Part shown: piece after piece, positions 1 through 4,971 of the stretch | Layout of the letters: every line of letters starts with the position of its first letter | Position numbering within the stretch: position 1 is the first letter of the stretch | Assembly: GCA_947494865.1 (NCBI GenBank) | Contig: CANMAT010000282.1 | Location: 1-5,886, forward strand | Reading direction: 5' to 3' | DNA from: Deltaproteobacteria bacterium | GTDB lineage: Bacteria; Myxococcota_A; Polyangia; Polyangiales; Ga0077539 | Length of the DNA stretch: 5,886 nucleotides | The notes under the pieces: generated by a model | What the model was told of the DNA's origin: nothing | Seen by the model: only the letters and a program-made list of their open reading frames with translations | The model's database searches: none | Translations under genes and position numbers: made by a program

Positions 1-24
1 CGCTACCTGTCGCCCCCCTTTACG

Positions 25-1266
25 ATGGCGCCCCCGAACGACAAGCCCTCCGCGCACCGCCCGCTCCTGCGTCGCAACCACGCGAAGCGCGCGCTGGTGA
101 ACGTCGGCGGCCCCGTCGAGACCGCGGGCGACGAGGCCCTCGCGCAGCGCCTCGCGGCCTGCCTCACCGCCGAGCCCGGCGAGCGCGACGCGACGCTCAC
201 GCACCCCTTCCACGCGTACCCCGCGCGGCTGCACCCCGACGTCGCGCGCTCGCTCCTCGACGCGCTGTGCCCCGCGCCCACGGCGGTGCTCGACCCCTTC
301 TGCGGCTCGGGCACGGTGCTCATCGAGGCCCTCGCCTCGGGGCACCGCCCGGTGGGCCGCGACCTGTCGCCCTTCGCCGTCGAGCTCGCCGCCCTCAAGA
401 CGCGCCTCACCACTTCGAACGAGCGCAAGGCGATGGTCAACGCGGCCCGCGCGCTCTCCGCCCGCGCCGCCGACGTGGCGCGCTCGCGCGTCGAGCTCCC
501 CGTCCCCGATGGCGAGGCGCGGTGGTTTCACCCCCACACGCTGCGCGAGGTGGCCGCCCTCACCCGCGAGGTGGGCCGCGCCGAGGCGTGGGTGCGCCCC
601 GCCCTGCGCATGCTGCTCTCGTCGGTGCTCGTCAAGGTGAGCCTGCAGTCGTCCGACAGCGACGTTCACCTCGCGCACAAAGACGTCGCGCCGGGCGCCG
701 CGCTCAACCTCTTCGCGTACAAGGCCCGCGAGCTCGCGCCCTGCCTCGCGGCCCTCGCCGCCGCGGTGCCGCGCGGCACGGCCCCCGTCGACCTCGCCGT
801 CGACGACGCCGCGCAGCTCACCACGGTGCCCGCGGGGTCCGTGGGCGCCATCGTCACGTCGCCGCCCTACGCCAACACCTACGACTACGTGTCACACCAC
901 GCGCGGCGCTACGCGTGGCTCGGCCTCGACGCCTCGCGCATGGCCGCGGGGGAGATCGGCGCGGCCCGCTGGTTCGCGCAGCCCGAGGTCGGCGCGCAGC
1001 GCTTCGCGCGCGAGCTCGCCGACCTGTGCGCGGCCTTCGCGCGGGTCATGGCGCCGGGCGCGCTCGCCGCCGTGGTGATCGCCGACGGCGCCGCGGGCAA
1101 CGCGCCCCTGCGCGCCGACGAGGCCATCGCCGCGGCCGCCGCGAGCGCGGGCTTGCAGGTCGTGGCGCGCGCGTCGCAAGAGCGCCGGGCCTACGACCGC
1201 GAGAGCGTGCGCGCCTTCGCGCAGCAGCCCAAGCGAGAGCACGTGCTCGCCCTCGGCAGAACCTGA
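25..1266 (+). CDS. Probable orphan DNA methyltransferase (amino-MTase, SPPY type)
   Basis: This is a predicted S-adenosylmethionine-dependent DNA methyltransferase of 413 residues. Seen: a lead-in HPFHAYPARLHP (60-71); motif I DPFCGSGT (90-97), the SAM-binding loop; an acidic residue in GRDLSP (111-116) that would contact the SAM ribose; a helical stretch at 130-270 that may hold target recognition; motif IV TSPPY (278-282) followed by ANTYDY; and a C-terminal KREHVLAL (403-410). Known: this set is typical of the COG0863-like DNA methylases, and SPPY in motif IV is most often found in N4-cytosine enzymes, so m4C is favoured but m6A is possible. Motif I precedes motif IV, unlike the beta class order. 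An RNA methyltransferase is less likely because no THUMP-like N-terminus is present. No restriction enzyme is visible nearby. The ATG at 25 has no clear ribosome binding site and the frame stays open to base 1, so the true start may lie outside the window. Composition matches the neighbours. Confidence 0.85.
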   Translation: MAPPNDKPSAHRPLLRRNHAKRALVNVGGPVETAGDEALAQRLAACLTAEPGERDATLTHPFHAYPARLHPDVARSLLDALCPAPTAVLDPFCGSGTVLIEALASGHRPVGRDLSPFAVELAALKTRLTTSNERKAMVNAARALSARAADVARSRVELPVPDGEARWFHPHTLREVAALTREVGRAEAWVRPALRMLLSSVLVKVSLQSSDSDVHLAHKDVAPGAALNLFAYKARELAPCLAALAAAVPRGTAPVDLAVDDAAQLTTVPAGSVGAIVTSPPYANTYDYVSHHARRYAWLGLDASRMAAGEIGAARWFAQPEVGAQRFARELADLCAAFARVMAPGALAAVVIADGAAGNAPLRADEAIAAAAASAGLQVVARASQERRAYDRESVRAFAQQPKREHVLALGRT

Positions 1267-1271
1267 CACCC

Positions 1272-1297
1272 GCGCGCCCTCGCACCCGCGGGCGCGC
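1272..1297 (+). terminator. GC-rich inverted repeat after the methyltransferase gene
   Basis: A perfect 8-bp inverted repeat, GCGCGCCC at 1272-1279 and GGGCGCGC at 1290-1297, flanks a 10-nt loop and begins 6 nt after the methyltransferase stop. There is no T-tract, so a classical intrinsic terminator is not shown. It could be a weak or Rho-assisted terminator, or an mRNA 3'-end stabilising hairpin between the two plus-strand genes. In DNA this rich in G and C such repeats also arise by chance. Confidence 0.3.
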
Positions 1298-1315
1298 TGC
1301 AACCCCCATCGAGAC

Positions 1316-1320
1316 GGAGA
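1316..1320 (+). promoter_or_regulatory. Ribosome binding site of the HU-like gene
   Basis: GGAGA lies 3 nt before the ATG at 1324, a short but usable spacing when counted from its last base. It is the only purine-rich Shine-Dalgarno-like block in this gap and supports the chosen start. No -10 element is visible in 1267-1315, so the HU gene may be read from upstream. Confidence 0.55.
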
Positions 1321-1323
1321 CCC

Positions 1324-1635
1324 ATGCGACAGAAGGAAATCGTAGAGCTCGCCATGCAGACCATGGGCGTCACGCGCGACCAGGCCATCAAGGCCCTCGA
1401 AGGCGTGCTCGCCACCCTCGCCCGCGCCATCAAAGAGGGCGACGGCAAGGTGCCCGTCGAGGGCGTCGGCACGTTTCGCATCAAGGTGACGAAGGCCCGC
1501 AAGGCCCGCAACCCGCAGACGGGCGCCGAGATCGACATTCCGTCGCGCAAGAAGGTCACCTTCAAGGCGTCGACCGACATGATGACCGCGCTCAACGGCT
1601 CGCCCGACGACGACGAAGACGAAGAAGAGAAGTAG
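1324..1635 (+). CDS. HU/IHF-family DNA-binding protein with acidic C-terminal tail
   Basis: A histone-like nucleoid protein of 103 residues that should dimerise, bind and bend DNA in the nucleoid. Seen: an N-terminal helical pair (1-40) opening with RQKEIVELAMQ; GVGTFRIKV (47-55), the HU family core strand; a basic arm TKARKARNPQTG (56-67) with Pro64 at the expected arm tip, the proline that intercalates DNA in HU/IHF; then AEIDIPSRKKVTFKAS (68-83) and a closing helix to about residue 91. The core has the usual 90-residue length. Odd: a C-terminal extension, SPDDDEDEEEK, with eight consecutive acidic residues (95-102). Ordinary HU and IHF end soon after the last helix. The arm contains a direct repeat of nine bases (1492-1500 and 1501-1509) coding KAR-KAR, but without length change compared with E. 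coli HU. HU versus IHF subunit cannot be decided from sequence alone. Confidence 0.95.
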   Translation: MRQKEIVELAMQTMGVTRDQAIKALEGVLATLARAIKEGDGKVPVEGVGTFRIKVTKARKARNPQTGAEIDIPSRKKVTFKASTDMMTALNGSPDDDEDEEEK

Positions 1636-1639
1636 TCGC

Positions 1640-2770
1640 CTACGACCGCGCGCGAATCTCGTCGAGCACCGCGCGGTGCGCCTCGCACAGGAGCACCTCG
1701 CCCAGCGCCGCGTCGGTCGGCGCAGGGCTGGGCGCGCACCCCCGCCGCATACGAAGCGTGCGCCCGTGGGCGTCGCGCAGCCGCGCCGCGAAGGCGCCGT
1801 CGCCCCGCGCGCGCTCGGCCAGCGCGAGGCGCGCGCGCTCCTGCGAGTCGGTGTCGGTGCAGAGGAGCAGCGCGTCGCAGCCCGCCTCGATGGCCCGCAC
1901 GGCCGATCCCTCGACGCCCCACTGATCGGCCACGGCCTTCATGTGAAGGTCGTCGGAGAAGATCACCGCGTCGCTCCCGGCGGCCACGTCGTCGCGCAGG
2001 AGGCCCGTCATCACGGCGCGCGAGAGCGTGGCGGGCACCGTCGCGTCGAGCGCGTCGAAGAGCACGTGCGCGCTCATCACGGAGGCCACCCCCGCGGCGA
2101 AGGCCGCGCGAAACGGGGGAAGCTCCACGGCCTCGAGGCGCGCGCGGTCGTGGGCCACGCGCGGAAGCTCCAGGTGGCTGTCGGTCTCGGTGTCGCCGTG
2201 CCCAGGAAAGTGCTTCGCGCAGCCCAGCACGCGACCGTCGCGGAGGCCCTCGATCCACGCGACGACGTGGCGGCTCACGACGTCGGCGGCGCGGCCGAAG
2301 GCGCGGTCGCCGATGATGGGGTTGGCGGGGTTGCTGTCGACGTCGCACACGGGCGCGAAGCTGAGGTTCACCCCGAGCGCGGCGAGCTCGCGCGCGACCG
2401 CCGCCGACGCGCGGCGCGTGAGGCCCACGTCGTCGATGGACCCGAGCACGCGCATCGGGGGCATGAGGGTCACGCCCTCGCGCAGCCGGGCCACGCGGCC
2501 GCCCTCTTGATCGATGGAGATGATCGGCGGCGCATCGGCGGGCGCGGCGGCCACGATGGCGGCGCAGAGCGCGCGCACCTGGCGCACGTCGACGACGTTG
2601 CGACGAAAGAGGGTGACCCCCGCGAGGTGTCTTCTAGAAAGGCGTTCTGCGACAACGGGAGGGAGCTCCACGCCGTCGAAGCCGCCGACGATCACGCCGC
2701 CTGCCAGGGTTTCTTCCGATTCGTTCGCGGCGCCCGAAGGGGTGGTCATGAGGGCCGGGAATGAGAGCAC
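1640..2770 (-). CDS. nagZ: Glycoside hydrolase family 3, beta-N-acetylhexosaminidase (NagZ type)
   Basis: Predicted cytoplasmic beta-N-acetylglucosaminidase that removes GlcNAc from anhydro-muropeptides in peptidoglycan recycling. Seen in a 376-residue product: a GVTLFRRN strand (51-58), IDQEGGRVARL (86-96), the diagnostic KHFPGHGDTETDSH (186-199), and FSDDLHMKA (271-279). By analogy with characterised NagZ, Asp273 is the nucleophile, and the Asp197-His199 pair provides the acid/base typical of NagZ rather than of other GH3 enzymes. Length fits single-domain NagZ; no signal peptide is evident, fitting a cytosolic enzyme. The C-terminal tail beyond about 345 is not conserved. The start given is a GTG at 2770; an in-frame ATG at 2749 (residue 8) is an equally plausible start, since neither has a strong ribosome binding site. 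Its 3' end faces the HU gene with 4 nt between stops, and its 5' end is divergent from the lipoprotein gene. Tandem AGA codons occur at 2630-2635. Confidence 0.93.
   Translation of the reverse strand: MLSFPALMTTPSGAANESEETLAGGVIVGGFDGVELPPVVAERLSRRHLAGVTLFRRNVVDVRQVRALCAAIVAAAPADAPPIISIDQEGGRVARLREGVTLMPPMRVLGSIDDVGLTRRASAAVARELAALGVNLSFAPVCDVDSNPANPIIGDRAFGRAADVVSRHVVAWIEGLRDGRVLGCAKHFPGHGDTETDSHLELPRVAHDRARLEAVELPPFRAAFAAGVASVMSAHVLFDALDATVPATLSRAVMTGLLRDDVAAGSDAVIFSDDLHMKAVADQWGVEGSAVRAIEAGCDALLLCTDTDSQERARLALAERARGDGAFAARLRDAHGRTLRMRRGCAPSPAPTDAALGEVLLCEAHRAVLDEIRARS
1663..1685. terminator. Possible hairpin just inside the nagZ 3' end
   Basis: CGAGCACC at 1663-1670 can pair with GGTG and CTCG at 1675-1678 and 1682-1685, around a GCGC loop and a 3-nt bulge. 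A perfect 14-bp palindrome (1666-1679) forms its core. It lies 28 nt past the HU stop codon, within the last codons of the opposing gene. The convergent genes have no room for a separate terminator, so a hairpin here could serve the plus-strand transcript. No T-tract follows, and chance palindromes are common at this GC content. Confidence 0.2.
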
Positions 2771-2813
2771 GGCCGCGGGCGCTCTTGAAACGTTCCTACA
2801 ACTTGTGGGCTCG

Positions 2814-2843
2814 TTGCGTTCGACCGGCGAGGGTCTCTATACT
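2814..2843 (+). promoter_or_regulatory. Sigma70-like promoter of the lipoprotein gene
   Basis: TTGCGT at 2814-2819 (-35) and TATACT at 2838-2843 (-10) are separated by 18 bp. TATACT is one mismatch from the TATAAT consensus and stands out in this GC-rich sequence. Transcription would start near 2850, giving a leader of about 16 nt before the GTG at 2867. This suggests ordinary housekeeping-sigma expression. Confidence 0.6.
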
Positions 2844-2854
2844 CCGCTCCCAAC

Positions 2855-2860
2855 ACGGAG
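2855..2860 (+). promoter_or_regulatory. Ribosome binding site of the lipoprotein gene
   Basis: ACGGAG ends 6 nt before the GTG at 2867. This spacing supports GTG as the true start, which is also where the signal peptide begins in frame. Confidence 0.6.
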
Positions 2861-2866
2861 CGTTCT

Positions 2867-3730
2867 GTGCGGCCTATCGCGTTCTCGATTCTAGGGGTGG
2901 CAGTGGCAGCGGTGGCCTGTACGGGCTCCGGCTACGAAGCCCAATCCGAGGGTGACTCGCCCGCGCGCGTCACCGGGATGCTCTTCGTCGAGCGCGTCGA
3001 GGGCGGCAGCGCCCCCGGCGTTCAAGTGGGCGCGAGGTTCTTGCGCATCGTGGGCGTCTCCGACGACGCCCTCTCCGACCTCGTGGGCACCCCCGCCCTG
3101 CCCCGCGTGGGCGCGTGCGTCGAGCACGGCACGGCCTCCGACGCCGCCGCCCCCGACCCCCTGCGCGCCGAGGTTCGCCTCCTCGACGTGGGCCCCATCA
3201 ACGTGCAAACCGACGGGCGCCTCCTCTCGATGCAGCCCCGCCGCTTTCCCGACCTGTGGAACGTCGTGTCGGGTGTTCTCTACGGCGCCGAGGGCGACCT
3301 CCCGCTCGGCACCTGGCGCTTCTCCGCGCAGGGCTCGGCGGGCGCCGAGGTGGGCGGCTTCGACGTCACCGCGCAGGCCCCCGAGAGCCTCGCGGGCGTG
3401 CGCGTCGGCGACCTCACCCTCCCCCTGCCCGCGGGCATGGTGATGCCCTTCGCGCACCGCGCCTCGCTCCCCGTTCGCTGGCAGCGCGGCGCCGCCGAAG
3501 CCCGCATCGCGATCGTGTTCGAGGGCAACGGCTCGATGGTGTGCGGCGCCCGCGACGAGGGCGCCTTCGACCTCGACGGCCCCGCGTACGACCGCGCCCG
3601 CGAGATCGTCGGCAACGGCGGCACCGTCTCGGTTCACCGCATGCGCTCGCGGCCCTTCGCCACGCAGGGCCTCGACGCCGCCACGCTCGTATTCGACCTC
3701 TCCGTCCGCGGCCGCGCCAAGCTCGACTGA
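2867..3730 (+). CDS. Predicted lipoprotein of unknown function
   Basis: The 287-residue product begins with a lipoprotein signal peptide: a short basic start (MRP), a hydrophobic core (residues 4-17) and a lipobox ending AVAC, with Cys18 as the predicted acylated residue. The -3 residue is Ala, less common than Leu. After a short Gly/Ser/Glu-rich linker (19-33) the mature part is rich in alternating hydrophobic residues, suggesting beta-sandwich folds. The C-terminal section (about 200-287: LPVRWQRG, then AIVFEGNGSMVCGARDEGAF) resembles a secreted beta-sandwich pattern that I associate with myxobacterial surface proteins; this is an impression, not a family assignment. Cys84 and Cys226 are the only cysteines in the mature chain beyond the lipidated one and could form a disulfide. 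I do not recognise a catalytic motif. It has its own promoter, is divergent from nagZ, and converges on the halogenase-like gene with 13 nt between the stops. Confidence 0.8.
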   Translation: MRPIAFSILGVAVAAVACTGSGYEAQSEGDSPARVTGMLFVERVEGGSAPGVQVGARFLRIVGVSDDALSDLVGTPALPRVGACVEHGTASDAAAPDPLRAEVRLLDVGPINVQTDGRLLSMQPRRFPDLWNVVSGVLYGAEGDLPLGTWRFSAQGSAGAEVGGFDVTAQAPESLAGVRVGDLTLPLPAGMVMPFAHRASLPVRWQRGAAEARIAIVFEGNGSMVCGARDEGAFDLDGPAYDRAREIVGNGGTVSVHRMRSRPFATQGLDAATLVFDLSVRGRAKLD

Positions 3731-3743
3731 GCCCCGCCGATCG

Positions 3744-4967
3744 CTACGTGGCCCGCACCGGAAAGCGCCCTCGCAGCGCCGCGCGCCACGGCGGATCGTC
3801 GCCGAACACGTCGCCCGCGAGCACGGCGGCGAGCGCCTGCCGCGACGAGCGCGTGCGCGCTTCGAAGAGGCTCTCGGTGAGGTCGCCCGCGTGGAGGGCC
3901 TGCGTGAGGCCCTGGTAGAGGTCCATCGCGGCGTCCATGCGGGCGGCGTAGCGGGCGAGGTGCGCGGCCTCCGACGAGGGCTCCGCGAGGGCCTGCGACA
4001 CGGCCTCGAAGGCCTCGGCGGCGCCCGCGATGGCGAGGTGCGTACCCGCGCAGAAGAGCGGGTCGAAGAAGCCCGCGGCGTCGCCCACGAGGAGCCACCC
4101 GTCGCCCACGCGCGTCGTGGAGCGGTGCGCGAACGACGACACCGCGCGCACCGGCGTGAGGCGCGTCGCGGGGGCCAGCATCGTGCGGGCGATGGGCGCG
4201 TCGTCGAGGGTGCGCGCGAAGAAGGCCTCGAGCGACTCGCCGCGCGCGCGGGCGCGCATCCACGTGGCGCTACAAACAGCACCCACGGAGTTCACGTCGC
4301 CGAGGAAGGGGATGTTCCACACCCATCCGTGGGGGAAGAGCACCGCGTCGAGGTCGCCCTCGGAGTCGTCGGTGTTGCGCGTGACGTGCTGGTAGTGGGC
4401 CACGAGGGCCGTACGGTCGAGCCCCTGCACCGCCGCGCGCAGCCCGAGGCGCGTCGCGAGGAGGCTCTCGTGCCCCGTGGCGTCGACGATGATGCGCGCG
4501 CTGAAGCCCGCCGCGCTCCCGTCGTCGCAGCGCGCGCGCACGCCCGTCGCGCGGCCCTGTTCGAAGAGCACGTCGTCGACGGCGTGGCCCTCGCGCACGT
4601 CGGCCCCGAGCTCCTTCGCGCGCGCGAGGAGCCTCGCGTCGAAGTCGGCGCGCGGCACCTGCCAGGCGTAGAGGTCGTCGCCCGTCGAGGCCTCGGTGTA
4701 GTCGTACCGCTGCTGGCGCCCCGTGCGGCAGTCCATGAAGCGCACGCCGTACTTGCGCACGTAGCGGGCGTCGAGCTCGTCGCGCAGCCCCAGGTCGTCG
4801 AGCACCGCGAGCGAGCACGGCGCCAGCGATTCGCCCAGGTGGTACCGCGGAAAGCGCGCCCGCTCGAGCAGCACCACGTCGAAGCCCGCGCGCGCCAGCA
4901 GCGCGGCGGCGACGCTCCCCGCGGGGCCCCCGCCGAGGATCACTACGTCGTGACGGGATACGTCCAA
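3744..4967 (-). CDS. FAD-dependent oxidoreductase, flavin-dependent-halogenase-like
   Basis: A 407-residue flavoprotein of the FAD-dependent monooxygenase/halogenase superfamily. Seen: N-terminal FAD-binding GGGPAG (12-17) with ERARFPRYHLGESL (35-48); K72 in VRKYGVRF (70-77), at the place of the catalytic lysine of flavin-dependent halogenases; WVWNIP (215-220), matching the WxWxIP halogenase signature; and VGDAAGFFDPLFCAGTH (294-310), the second flavin-contact motif. Known: such enzymes use FADH2, oxygen and halide to make hypohalous acid, which the lysine relays to an activated substrate. Inference: a halogenase or close relative, substrate unknown. It is shorter than tryptophan halogenases (about 500 residues), with a reduced C-terminal region, so a geranylgeranyl-reductase-like or other oxidoreductase remains possible. 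No flavin reductase or carrier-protein gene is visible. The start is a TTG at 4967, supported by a GGAG 7 nt upstream. It lies 4 nt after the preceding minus-strand gene and is probably translationally coupled to it. Confidence 0.88.
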   Translation of the reverse strand: MDVSRHDVVILGGGPAGSVAAALLARAGFDVVLLERARFPRYHLGESLAPCSLAVLDDLGLRDELDARYVRKYGVRFMDCRTGRQQRYDYTEASTGDDLYAWQVPRADFDARLLARAKELGADVREGHAVDDVLFEQGRATGVRARCDDGSAAGFSARIIVDATGHESLLATRLGLRAAVQGLDRTALVAHYQHVTRNTDDSEGDLDAVLFPHGWVWNIPFLGDVNSVGAVCSATWMRARARGESLEAFFARTLDDAPIARTMLAPATRLTPVRAVSSFAHRSTTRVGDGWLLVGDAAGFFDPLFCAGTHLAIAGAAEAFEAVSQALAEPSSEAAHLARYAARMDAAMDLYQGLTQALHAGDLTESLFEARTRSSRQALAAVLAGDVFGDDPPWRAALRGRFPVRAT

Positions 4968-4971
4968 GCCG

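Larger units (their letters stand above)
2771..2866. other. Divergent intergenic region between nagZ and the lipoprotein gene
   Basis: This 96-nt stretch is visibly richer in A and T than the flanking genes and must hold the promoters of both divergent genes. A good rightward promoter and ribosome binding site are listed separately. For the leftward nagZ transcript I see no convincing -35/-10 pair. No operator-like long inverted repeat stands out. Confidence 0.6.

Noticed and set aside
1492..1509. The tandem nine-base repeat in the HU gene as a mobile or regulatory repeat
   Set aside because: Only two copies, in frame, coding two KAR units in the normal basic arm without changing its length.
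25..1635. The methyltransferase plus HU gene as a defence or restriction-modification module
   Set aside because: No nuclease, helicase, specificity subunit or toxin is present in the window, and composition does not suggest an acquired island.
267..1925. A 552-codon open frame on the plus strand overlapping the methyltransferase and HU genes
   Set aside because: Its translation is an arginine/alanine/proline-rich composition with no domain, typical of out-of-frame reading in GC-rich DNA, while the overlapping frames carry clear family motifs.
1191..2348. A 385-codon minus-strand frame spanning nagZ, the HU gene and the methyltransferase end
   Set aside because: It crosses three genes with firm assignments. 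Its serine run is just the HU acidic tail read backwards and the rest is arginine-rich.
1676..2764. A 362-codon open frame running antisense along nearly the whole nagZ gene
   Set aside because: Long antisense frames are expected opposite genes with G/C at third positions. The product is His/Arg/Ala-rich and lacks motifs, whereas nagZ has all its catalytic motifs.
3707..3716. A 10-bp palindrome near the end of the lipoprotein gene as a terminator
   Set aside because: It lies inside coding sequence, leaves no loop for a hairpin, has no T-tract, and such G/C palindromes are expected by chance here.
2891..4282. A 463-codon minus-strand frame opposite the lipoprotein gene and across the halogenase-like gene
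   Set aside because: Low-complexity Arg/Pro/Ala/Ser composition; both genes it overlaps have better start signals and recognisable features.
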